NCBI RefSeq assembly: GCF_945957355.1
Contig: NZ_CAMFKM010000002.1
Span: 62,001-126,000 of the forward strand
DNA from: an uncultured Reyranella sp.
Lineage (GTDB): Bacteria; Pseudomonadota; Alphaproteobacteria; Reyranellales; Reyranellaceae
Direction of reading: 5' to 3'
Length of the DNA stretch: 64,000 nt
Below the pieces are notes generated by a model. That model did no database searches and was not told where the DNA came from. It worked only from the letters and a program-made list of their open reading frames with translations. Within the stretch, counting starts at the first letter, position 1; every line of letters starts with the position of its first letter. The translations under genes were made by a program, and so were the position numbers. Of this stretch, positions 43,383 through 50,319 are shown one piece after another.

Positions 43383-44139
43383 GACGACGACGGCGATCAA
43401 TCTCGCCACCGCCTTGGCGGCGGTCGGCGAGAAGGTCCTTTTGATAGACCTTGATCCCCAGGGAAACGCGTCTACGGGTCTAGGGGTAGCGAGAAATGAG
43501 CGCTCACCTGGTTCCTATGAATTCCTGCTCGGTCTCAATCCGCTGGATGCCTCCGTTCGGACGACCCAGATTCCCGGTCTGGACGTCATGCCGGCAGCTG
43601 GCCAGCTTGCTGGAGCCGAGATCGAGCTGATCGATCTCGAGCGACGAGAGCATCGGCTGGCCGAGGCGCTGGCTGCGCCCGGCAACGACGCCCGGCGCCG
43701 CTGGACGATCGTGCTGATCGACTGTCCGCCCTCGCTGGGCCTCGTCACCCTGAACGCCCTGGTCGCAGTCGACGCCGTACTGGTTCCGCTGCAGGCAGAG
43801 TTCCTGGCGCTCGAGGGAATCGGCGCGCTCGGCAATACGATCGACCGGGTGCGCAAGAGACTCAACCCAAGGTTGCACATCTTCGGGGTCGTCCTGACCA
43901 TGGTCGACCGCCGCATGACGCTTAGCCAACAGGTCGTGGCGGACGTGCGCGCGCATTACGGCGAACGGGTCTTCGGAACGACGATCCCGCGCAACGTCCG
44001 CATCGCCGAGGCGCCGTCGCACGGCATGCCCGTGCTGATCTACGACAATGCCTGCGCCGGATCGCAGGCCTACATCCTGCTGGCGAGCGAATTCATCCGC
44101 CGCCGGCGTCTCGCCGCAGAACAGGCAAATAGCCCATGA
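43300..44139 (+). CDS. parA: Chromosome partitioning ATPase ParA (Soj)
   Basis: ParA is a Walker-type ATPase that moves ParB-parS complexes along the nucleoid. The 279-residue protein has the deviant Walker A KGGVGKTT (Lys23 and Lys28), the A' motif LIDLDPQGNASTGLG and Walker B IVLIDCPPSLGLVTLNAL. The start is GTG 43300; an in-frame TTG at 43321 would also retain the core. Its 5' end overlaps rsmG by 83 bases, so the Walker A codons are read in two frames. It overlaps parB by four bases (ATGA). Confidence 0.95.
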   Translation: MTPSSSELAPTPPPQIFAIANQKGGVGKTTTAINLATALAAVGEKVLLIDLDPQGNASTGLGVARNERSPGSYEFLLGLNPLDASVRTTQIPGLDVMPAAGQLAGAEIELIDLERREHRLAEALAAPGNDARRRWTIVLIDCPPSLGLVTLNALVAVDAVLVPLQAEFLALEGIGALGNTIDRVRKRLNPRLHIFGVVLTMVDRRMTLSQQVVADVRAHYGERVFGTTIPRNVRIAEAPSHGMPVLIYDNACAGSQAYILLASEFIRRRRLAAEQANSP

Positions 44140-45119
44140 GCCAGCCACCCAAGCCACGCGGCCTCGGCCGCGGTCTCTCCGCCCTGCTCGGTGACGACGA
44201 AGTCGCTTCCGCCGTGACGCCTGCCGCGCCGGTTGCGCCGCCGCCGTCCCCCGCGGCTCCCGTCCCGGCCGCCACGGCCGATGCGGAAACCCTCCGGCCC
44301 TCCCCCGGCAAGTTGCCGCCGCTCACCCTGCCGATCGGCCAGCTCAAGCCCGGCAAGATGCAGCCGCGCACCAGCTTCGAGGGCATCGAGATGCTGGTCG
44401 AGTCGGTCAGGGAATACGGGCTTCTGCAACCCATCCTTGTGCGCCCCCTGCGCGACGCCGCCGACAGCTACGAGATCATTGCCGGCGAACGACGCTGGCG
44501 GGCCGCCCAGAAGGCCCAGCTGCACGACGTGCCGGTCGTCATCCGCACGATCGACGACCAGGATGCCCTGCAGATCGGCCTCGTCGAGAACCTGCAGCGC
44601 TCCGATCTCACGCCAATCGACGAGGCGCAGGGCTACAAGCGCCTGATCGACGAATACAGCCACACACAGGAGGAAATCGCGCGCATGATGGGCCGCAGCC
44701 GCCCGCATGTCGCCAACACGATCCGCCTGCTCGACCTGCCGCCGCCGGTGCAGGAGATGGTTCGCGAGGGCGAGCTCTCTGCAGGTCAGGCCCGTACACT
44801 GATCGGTGTACCTGACCCGCTGGCGATGGCGAAACGCGCCGTCGCCGAGAAGCTGACGGTCCGCGATCTCGAACGCCTCGCCGGTGATACCAAGAAGCCG
44901 TCCAAGGCCGCCGGCGGCGCCAGGGCCAAGGGCGCGGCCGGCAGTGGCGGCGCGCCGAAGAGCGCCGACACGCGGGCGCTCGAGAAGCGCCTCGAGGAGG
45001 CGCTGGGGCTCAAGGTCGACCTCACCTTGCGGGGGCTCGGTGAACAGAGCGTCCTCACGCTCGAGATTCGCGACTTCGACCAGCTCGACACGGTGGTCGA
45101 CAAGCTCACGCGGCGCTAA
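44136..45119 (+). CDS. parB: Chromosome partitioning protein ParB (Spo0J), CTPase DNA clamp
   Basis: ParB binds parS and slides as a CTP-gated clamp. The 327-residue protein begins with the ParA-activating basic segment KPRGLGRGLSALLGDDE, followed by a proline/alanine-rich linker. The CTP-binding ParB/Srx domain (residues about 65-155) has LRDAADSYEIIAGERRWRAAQKA, next comes the HTH parS-binding domain (YSHTQEEIARMMGRSRPHVANTIRLLDLP) and a C-terminal dimerisation domain after an Ala/Gly linker. Two perfect parS sites occur just upstream. A palindromic repeat follows before rutB. Confidence 0.97.
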   Translation: MSQPPKPRGLGRGLSALLGDDEVASAVTPAAPVAPPPSPAAPVPAATADAETLRPSPGKLPPLTLPIGQLKPGKMQPRTSFEGIEMLVESVREYGLLQPILVRPLRDAADSYEIIAGERRWRAAQKAQLHDVPVVIRTIDDQDALQIGLVENLQRSDLTPIDEAQGYKRLIDEYSHTQEEIARMMGRSRPHVANTIRLLDLPPPVQEMVREGELSAGQARTLIGVPDPLAMAKRAVAEKLTVRDLERLAGDTKKPSKAAGGARAKGAAGSGGAPKSADTRALEKRLEEALGLKVDLTLRGLGEQSVLTLEIRDFDQLDTVVDKLTRR

Positions 45120-45147
45120 AGCCTTTCGAAGTCGAGTTCATCACCCG

Positions 45148-45257
45148 ACCTCTTCCTGAGGAGGCGCGCAAAGCGCGCCGTCTCGAAGGATGGGCAACAG
45201 ATGCGGTGCTCGTGCCCACCCTTCGAGGCTCACTGCGTTCGCGCCTCAGGGTGAGGT
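45148..45257. repeat. Imperfect palindromic intergenic element
   Basis: About 110 bases between parB and rutB form an imperfect inverted repeat. The outer arms are CCTCTTCCTGAGG and CCTCAGGGTGAGG; inner arms are CTCGAAGGATGGGC and GCCCACCCTTCGAG; GGCGCGCAAAGCGCGCC forms a side hairpin at 45162-45178. It resembles the CCTGAGG/CTCGAAGG type of dispersed element seen in many alphaproteobacterial genomes (recalled, not searched). It has no coding potential and may end parAB transcription. Confidence 0.7.
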
Positions 45258-45356
45258 GCCTGTTGGGATGGTTGCCGTAACTCTATCTCACACGGAAAGA
45301 CCCTAGCGCCCACCCGATCTGGTCAGGTTCTTGCTGGCGTCTCCGGAAGCGGCCCA

Positions 45357-46127
45357 ATGGCACCGGAGACTTGGAGCATGGCAAAGCCCGTCAGTTATTT
45401 CTCACCCGACGATCCCGACGCGCGCCTGCTCGAGGCGCGGCCGGAGCCGATGCTGATCAAGCCGTCGGAAACCGCGCTGATCATCGTCGACATGCAGAAC
45501 GCCTATGCTTCGCCCGGCGGCTATCTCGATCTCGCGGGCTTCGACATCTCGGGCGCCGCGCCGGCCATCGAGAAGATCCGCGAAGCCGCCGCGGCGGCGC
45601 GCGCTGCCGGCATCCCGGTCATCTATTTCCAGAACGGCTGGGATCCCGACTATGTCGAAGCGGGCGGTCCGGGCTCGCCCAACTGGCACAAGTCGAACGC
45701 GATGAAGACGATGCGCGCCAGGCCCGAACTGCAAGGCAAGCTGCTGGCCAAGGGTGGCTGGGATTATGAGCTGGTCGAGGCGTTGCCGCCGCAGAAGGGC
45801 GACATCGTCATTTCCAAGCCGCGCTACAGCGCCTTCTACAACACCAACCTCGACAGCGTGCTGCGCGCCCGCGGCATCCGCTCGCTGGTCTTCACCGGCG
45901 TCGCCACCAACGTCTGCGTCGAGTCGACCCTGCGCGATGGTTTCTTCCTCGAATATTTCGGCATCGTCCTGCACGATGCGACGCATCACGCCGGGCCCGA
46001 CTACATCCAGAAGGCATCGCTTTTCAACATCGAGAGCTTCTTCGGCTGGGTGTCGTCGGTCGATGCGTTCCGCAATGCCTTGCAGTCCAACGCTCATCCC
46101 GCCCTCGAGACGGAAGGACAAGTGTGA
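45357..46127 (+). CDS. rutB: Ureidoacrylate/peroxyureidoacrylate amidohydrolase RutB
   Basis: RutB hydrolyses ureidoacrylate, formed from uracil by RutA, to 3-aminoacrylate, CO2 and ammonia. The 256-residue isochorismatase-fold enzyme has the triad Asp45 ([21 protein letters not shown]), Lys154 ([12 protein letters not shown]) and Cys187 ([17 protein letters not shown]), and stretches nearly identical to E. coli RutB such as [18 protein letters not shown]. An ATG at 45378 behind GGAG is an alternative start. It heads a rutB-rutC-rutD set with overlapping genes. rutA, rutF and the uracil permease rutG are not in the window. Confidence 0.95.
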   Translation: MAPETWSMAKPVSYFSPDDPDARLLEARPEPMLIKPSETALIIVDMQNAYASPGGYLDLAGFDISGAAPAIEKIREAAAAARAAGIPVIYFQNGWDPDYVEAGGPGSPNWHKSNAMKTMRARPELQGKLLAKGGWDYELVEALPPQKGDIVISKPRYSAFYNTNLDSVLRARGIRSLVFTGVATNVCVESTLRDGFFLEYFGIVLHDATHHAGPDYIQKASLFNIESFFGWVSSVDAFRNALQSNAHPALETEGQV

Positions 46128-46516
46128 TGCCCATGAAGCCCGTGATCCCGCCCGGCACCGGCAAGACGCTGGCGCCCTATTCGCCCGGCGTCGTGGCCGA
46201 CGGCATCGTCTACGTTTCCGGCACCCTGGCGCTCGATGCCGAGGCCAACGTGGTGCATGTCGGCGATCCGGCGGCGCAGACGCATCATGTGCTGAAGACG
46301 ATCCAGTCGGTGATCGAAGCGGCCGGCGGCACGATGGCCGACGTCACCTTCAACTCGATCTTCCTCACCGACTGGGCGCACTACGCCGCGATCAACGCCG
46401 TCTATGCGCAGTATTTCCCCGGCGACAAGCCGGCGCGCTACTGCATCCAGTGCGGCCTGGTGAAGAAGGATGCGCTGATCGAGATCGCGACCGTCGCCCA
46501 TATCGGCAAGACGTGA
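46127..46516 (+). CDS. rutC: 3-aminoacrylate deaminase RutC (RidA family)
   Basis: RutC belongs to the RidA/YjgF/Rid family and deaminates 3-aminoacrylate to malonic semialdehyde in the Rut pyrimidine pathway. The 129-residue product has the E. coli RutC pattern: [33 protein letters not shown] and [30 protein letters not shown], with the ligand-binding Arg in KPARYC. The ATG at 46127 shares one base with the rutB stop (TGATG); a GTG three bases earlier is possible. It overlaps rutD by four bases. Confidence 0.95.
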   Translation: MPMKPVIPPGTGKTLAPYSPGVVADGIVYVSGTLALDAEANVVHVGDPAAQTHHVLKTIQSVIEAAGGTMADVTFNSIFLTDWAHYAAINAVYAQYFPGDKPARYCIQCGLVKKDALIEIATVAHIGKT

Positions 46517-47304
46517 CCTTCGACGTTCACGCCGGCGAGCGGCCGGATGCCGAGACGGTGCTGCTCTCCGCAGGCCTTGGCGGTGCGGCCGGTTACTGGG
46601 CGCCCCAGCTCGACGCCCTCACGGCGCGGTATCGCGTCATCACCTACGACCAATGCGGCACCGGCCGCGCCCGCGCGACCCAGCTTCCGGCGGGCTATGC
46701 GATCTCCGACATGGCCGACGAGGTCCTGGAGATCCTCGATGCGACGTCGACCAGGAGCTGCCACTTCGTCGGTCACGCGTTGGGGGGTCTCGCGGGCATC
46801 GACCTCGCGCGGCGCCATCCCGACCGTGTGCGTTCGCTCACCGTCGTGAATGGCTGGGCGACGGCCGATGCCCATACGCGGCGCTGCTTCGAGATTCGCG
46901 TCGCGCTGCTGAAGGGCGCTGGGCCCGAAGCCTACGTCCGCGCCCAGCCGATCTTCCTCTATCCCGCGACCTGGCTGGCCGCGAATGCCGAGCGTATGGT
47001 GGCCGAGGACGCGCATGCGCTGGCGGGCTTCCAGGGGAGCAACAACCTGCTGCGCCGCATCGAGGCGCTGTTGCGCTTCGACGCGACGCCGCATCTCGAC
47101 GCGCTGCGATTGCCCATTCTCCTGTCGGCCGCGCGCGACGATGTGCTGGTGCCCTGCTGCCAGTCCGAGGCGCTGGCGAAGCAGCTGGCCGACGCCACTC
47201 TCGACGTGGCGCCCTATGGCGGCCATGGGCTGAACGTGACCGAGTCCGCTTCGTTCAATGACCTGCTGCTGGGATTCCTCGACCGACGGTCTCGATCGAC
47301 CTAG
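46513..47304 (+). CDS. rutD: Alpha/beta-hydrolase-fold aminoacrylate hydrolase RutD
   Basis: RutD is thought to speed hydrolysis of aminoacrylate in the Rut pathway. The 263-residue alpha/beta-hydrolase has [20 protein letters not shown] and the nucleophile-elbow region [16 protein letters not shown], where Ala replaces the usual Ser, as in E. coli RutD (GHALG). [21 protein letters not shown] and [16 protein letters not shown] are also diagnostic. The GTG at 46513 overlaps the rutC stop (GTGA). The gene ends convergent with a lipoprotein gene; their stop codons share the CTAG at 47301-47304. Confidence 0.93.
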   Translation: MTFDVHAGERPDAETVLLSAGLGGAAGYWAPQLDALTARYRVITYDQCGTGRARATQLPAGYAISDMADEVLEILDATSTRSCHFVGHALGGLAGIDLARRHPDRVRSLTVVNGWATADAHTRRCFEIRVALLKGAGPEAYVRAQPIFLYPATWLAANAERMVAEDAHALAGFQGSNNLLRRIEALLRFDATPHLDALRLPILLSAARDDVLVPCCQSEALAKQLADATLDVAPYGGHGLNVTESASFNDLLLGFLDRRSRST

Positions 47305-47783
47305 CTGCCCGATGCGACCGCGCGGTTGCCGCCGGTGACACCGGCGCGGCCCTGATCCGCAGATACCTCGGTCGCCTTGCAGCGCGGGTTGAGCGGCAGT
47401 CCCGGCCACACGTCGACCTCGAGGAAGCGCGTTTCGCCCGGTGCCAGGTTTACGACGGCCGCCTGGGCGGGCGTCTGCGTGAGTGGTGCGTAGCTGGGCG
47501 CGCTACAGGTGATCACGTGCTGCCCCGGCGCGACCTCCACGCGGATCCATGTCTTGTCGGCCAGCGTGCCGATCGGCTGCTGGTTGTCAGCCAGGGTGAA
47601 GGCCACCTCCGAGCCCAGCAGCGAGCTTCGATAGAGGTAGAGGACGGACTGGCCGGGTGCCGGCGGATCGAAGCGCTTGCCCTCGGCATCGGCCATGGGG
47701 CCGGCCATGGGCACGGAGGCACATCCGGCAAGGAAGATCGAGGCTGTCAGCAGGCAACCCAGGGACCGCACGTCTTTCTCCAT
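47301..47783 (-). CDS. DUF2846-type lipoprotein
   Basis: The 160-residue product has a lipoprotein signal with lipobox LAGC (Cys near residue 22, MEKDVRSLGCLLTASIFLAGCAS), so it is likely anchored in the outer membrane. The mature part follows the DUF2846 pattern: SVLYLYRSSLLGSEVAFTLADNQQPIGTLADKTWIRVEVAPGQHVITC, a small beta-sandwich of unknown function. The start at 47783 was chosen for the signal; the frame upstream is open but arginine/serine-rich and non-coding in style. It is divergent from the EncFtn gene with an 88-base gap. Confidence 0.83.
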   Translation of the reverse strand: MEKDVRSLGCLLTASIFLAGCASVPMAGPMADAEGKRFDPPAPGQSVLYLYRSSLLGSEVAFTLADNQQPIGTLADKTWIRVEVAPGQHVITCSAPSYAPLTQTPAQAAVVNLAPGETRFLEVDVWPGLPLNPRCKATEVSADQGRAGVTGGNRAVASGS

Positions 47784-47871
47784 CGGATGGTCGGACCGTC
47801 GAGAACGCACCGCGCCCCTCGTCGTTGCGCCCGGAGCGGAACTTCCGCGCGACCCGCGCGTTGTCGCGGCC

Positions 47872-48267
47872 ATGGCTAGTGAAACGCTACACGAAGACCC
47901 GGCCACGCTCGGACCCGAGGTCATCGATCGTCATCGAGCGATCGTTTCCCTCATGGAAGAGCTCGAGGCCGTCGACTGGTACGACCAGCGCGCCAAGGCC
48001 ACGGCCAACGCCGAGCTTCGCTCCATCCTCGAGCACAATCGCGACGAGGAAAAGGAACATGCCGCCATGGCCCTGGAATGGCTTCGACGCAACGATCCGA
48101 AGATGGACGAGCATCTGCGCACGTTCCTCTTCAAGGACGGCCCGATCACCCGGATCGAAGCGACCATGATCAAGGGCGGCGGGGGCGAGGGTGGCGGCGC
48201 CGAGGCCGAAGCGTCCTCCGACGGCAGCCTCGGAATCGGCAGCCTGCGCAAGAAGTCGACCCGGTGA
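47872..48267 (+). CDS. Encapsulated ferritin-like protein (EncFtn), encapsulin cargo
   Basis: EncFtn oxidises Fe2+ inside an encapsulin shell for iron storage. The 131-residue protein matches the Rhodospirillum rubrum type: SLMEELEAVDWYDQRA and ILEHNRDEEKEHAAM supply Glu30, Glu60 and His63, equivalent to the ferroxidase residues Glu32, Glu62 and His65; Glu29, Glu32 and Trp36 match the entry site. Two-helix subunits form active sites only across a dimer interface. A flexible Gly/Ala/Glu linker leads to the C-terminal targeting peptide DGSLGIGSLRKK. The shell gene starts four bases after the stop. Confidence 0.95.
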   Translation: MASETLHEDPATLGPEVIDRHRAIVSLMEELEAVDWYDQRAKATANAELRSILEHNRDEEKEHAAMALEWLRRNDPKMDEHLRTFLFKDGPITRIEATMIKGGGGEGGGAEAEASSDGSLGIGSLRKKSTR

Positions 48268-48271
48268 CAAA

Positions 48272-49087
48272 ATGAAGAACCATCTGTTCCGCGATCGCGC
48301 GCCCATTACCGAGGCCGGCTGGGAAGAAATCGAGAAGGAAGCCAAGCGCACCTTGCGGGCGTTGCTCGCGGCGCGCCGCGTGGTCGACTTCCGCGGACCC
48401 CTGGGCTGGGGTGCGTCCGACGTCGAGCTCGGCCGCGCCGACCCCATCGCGTCGCCGCCGGGCGGCAGCAACGTGCGCGCGATGCTGCGCCGCATCCAGC
48501 CCCTGGTGGAGCTGCGCATTCCCTTCGAGGTGAGCCGCGCCGAACTCGACGCGATCGATCGCGGCGCGCGCGATCCCGATCTCGACGCGGTGACGGCGGC
48601 GGCGCGTGAAATCGCCATCGCCGAGGATCGCGCCATCTTCCACGGCTATGAGGCGGCCCAGATCGCCGGCATCTGCCAGGCACAGAAGGGTCAGGCGGTG
48701 GCGCTCGGCACCAGCCATGCCGATTATCCCGATGCCGTCGCTGCCGCGCTGAAGAAGCTGCGCGACGAGGGCGTCGAAGGTCCCTTCGCCGTCGTTCTGA
48801 GCGAGCAGCTGTACAAGGATCTCCAGGCCCGTACCGACGGCGGCTATCCGATCCTGAGCCACGTGCAGCGACTGATCGAGGGCGAGGTCCACGCCGCGCC
48901 CGGCCTCGATGGCGGCCTGGTGATCTCGCTGCGCGGCGGCGACTTCGAGTTGACGGTCGGCCAGGATTTCTCGATCGGCTATCTTGAGCACGATACCGAA
49001 CGCGTGCGCCTCTACATCGAGGAGAGTTTCACCTTCCTCGTCCTGTCGCCGCAGGCGGCGATTCCGCTGGTGCCGCCGGGCAAGTAG
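48272..49087 (+). CDS. Encapsulin nanocompartment shell protein (family 1, linocin-like)
   Basis: Encapsulins have the HK97 phage-capsid fold and assemble into 60-subunit (T=1) cages around cargo. At 271 residues this protein has the family length. It starts KNHLFRDRAPITEAGWEEIEKEAKRTLRALLAARRVVDF, contains GYPILSHVQRLIEGEVHAAPGLDGGLVISLRGGDFELTVGQDFSIGYLEHD, and ends YIEESFTFLVLSPQAAIPLVPP, all typical of family 1. With the EncFtn gene four bases upstream it makes an iron-storage organelle. A convergent holA follows after three bases. Confidence 0.96.
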   Translation: MKNHLFRDRAPITEAGWEEIEKEAKRTLRALLAARRVVDFRGPLGWGASDVELGRADPIASPPGGSNVRAMLRRIQPLVELRIPFEVSRAELDAIDRGARDPDLDAVTAAAREIAIAEDRAIFHGYEAAQIAGICQAQKGQAVALGTSHADYPDAVAAALKKLRDEGVEGPFAVVLSEQLYKDLQARTDGGYPILSHVQRLIEGEVHAAPGLDGGLVISLRGGDFELTVGQDFSIGYLEHDTERVRLYIEESFTFLVLSPQAAIPLVPPGK

Positions 49088-49090
49088 AAA

Positions 49091-50134
49091 CTAACGACGT
49101 GACTTCGCTGAACGCGCGGCCTGACTGAGCCGCAGGCACAGCCGGCGGGCGATCGCCTCGTCGGGCAAGCCGGTCCGCTTGCACTCGATCTCCGCGTCCA
49201 GAATCGTCGACAGGGCCGCGCTCAATCGCGGCAGCGGCCAGGTGCGCACGTGGCGCTCGAAGCGCTGGCGGACCGGGCCGCCTCGCGGCAGCCCGCGTGC
49301 CTTGAACATCGCACCTTCGAGATTGCCGCCCTTGGCGGCATGTCCCGACACGAGATGCAGCTGGTCCGCATGGCGCTGCAGCGAGCGCACGAGCTGGATC
49401 GGATTGCCGCCCTCGGCGAAGACGCGGTCGAGCGCGCGATCCAGCGCCACCAGTTCGCCGTCGAAGGTCGCGGCGATCACGTCGTCGATTCCGATCGAGG
49501 CGGTGTCGCCCAGCACGGCCGTCGCGTCTTCCAGGGTGATCGTCCTGCCAGCGTCGGTGCCCTTGTAGAGGAGCAGCTTGTCGATCTCGCCGCGCGTCTG
49601 GCCGCGATCGCCGCCCAGCCGCTCGACGATCCAGTCCAGCGCATCGGGCTCGACGGTCAGGCCCTGCGCGCGAGCCGCGCTTTCGACGAGGCCTTCGAGC
49701 GCGGCCTCGTTGTCCATGTAGCAGGGCACGGCGGCCAGCGTGGCTTCGGTCTCGGCGAGCGTGCGCAGGTTGGAGCGCGGCGTCAGGTTGCCGGCTTCGA
49801 CGATGATCAGCGCATCGCCGGCCGTTGCCTCGACGAGGTTCTCCAGCGCCGCGACGGACTCCTCGCCCGCCGGCCGCACGCGGATCACGCGGCGGCCGCC
49901 CATCATCGACAGGGCGCCGAATTCGTCGGCCAGTCGCGCCGGATCCTGCTTCAGGACGTCGCCCGCGATATCGACGACGCGGAACGGGTCCTTGAGGTCC
50001 TCGCAGATCGTTCTGGCGAGCGCCACGGCGCGCTCGGCGACCAGCCCGTCATCGTTGCCGTAGATAACCACGCCCCGGACCCTGGGGTCCGGCTTCTTGA
50101 GGAAGGCTTCGACCTGGCGTGCCTCGACCTTCAC
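49091..50134 (-). CDS. holA: DNA polymerase III delta subunit
   Basis: HolA is the wrench of the clamp loader that opens the beta clamp. The 347-residue protein begins KVEARQVEAFLKKPDPRVRGVVIYGNDDGLVAERAVALA and has the delta pattern through LEDATAVLGDTASIGIDDVIAATFDGELVALDRALDRVFAEGGNPIQLVRSLQRH. The start is a GTG at 50134 that overlaps the stop of a 52-residue ORF (GTGA). In most alphaproteobacteria lptE lies between leuS and holA; here that place is taken by the small ORF. Confidence 0.94.
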   Translation of the reverse strand: MKVEARQVEAFLKKPDPRVRGVVIYGNDDGLVAERAVALARTICEDLKDPFRVVDIAGDVLKQDPARLADEFGALSMMGGRRVIRVRPAGEESVAALENLVEATAGDALIIVEAGNLTPRSNLRTLAETEATLAAVPCYMDNEAALEGLVESAARAQGLTVEPDALDWIVERLGGDRGQTRGEIDKLLLYKGTDAGRTITLEDATAVLGDTASIGIDDVIAATFDGELVALDRALDRVFAEGGNPIQLVRSLQRHADQLHLVSGHAAKGGNLEGAMFKARGLPRGGPVRQRFERHVRTWPLPRLSAALSTILDAEIECKRTGLPDEAIARRLCLRLSQAARSAKSRR

Positions 50135-50289
50135 GCAGGCTTGCTCTCATCCTCGGGCGTTTCGCTGCCCTCGCCCGCCTTGGCGCGCTCGCGGGCGGCG
50201 CGCTTGGCTTCGGCCTTCTCGGCGACCTTGATGGCCTTGAGGCGCTCGCGTTCGCGGCGTTCGAAGTCGTAATTCGGCTTGCGTGCCAT
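50131..50289 (-). CDS. Small charged protein (52 residues) between leuS and holA
   Basis: The ORF begins MARKPNYDFERRERERLKAI and continues as a highly charged, lysine/glutamate-rich helix (KVAEKAEAKRAARERAKAGE) ending ESKPA. It starts after a purine-rich stretch (GGCCGGAGAAC) and overlaps holA by four bases (GTGA). Proteins with the opening MARKPNY-FE-R are widespread small alphaproteobacterial hypotheticals as far as I recall, with no known role. Basic, helix-forming composition would allow nucleic-acid or ribosome binding, but that is speculation. Confidence 0.8.
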   Translation of the reverse strand: MARKPNYDFERRERERLKAIKVAEKAEAKRAARERAKAGEGSETPEDESKPA

Positions 50290-50319
50290 GTTCTCCGGCC
50301 TTCCTGGGGTGTTGGAACC

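Noticed and set aside
45148..45257. Possible CRISPR-like or tRNA-like structure in the parB-rutB gap
   Set aside because: There are no regularly spaced identical repeats and no cloverleaf or T-loop pattern; it is a single imperfect palindrome.
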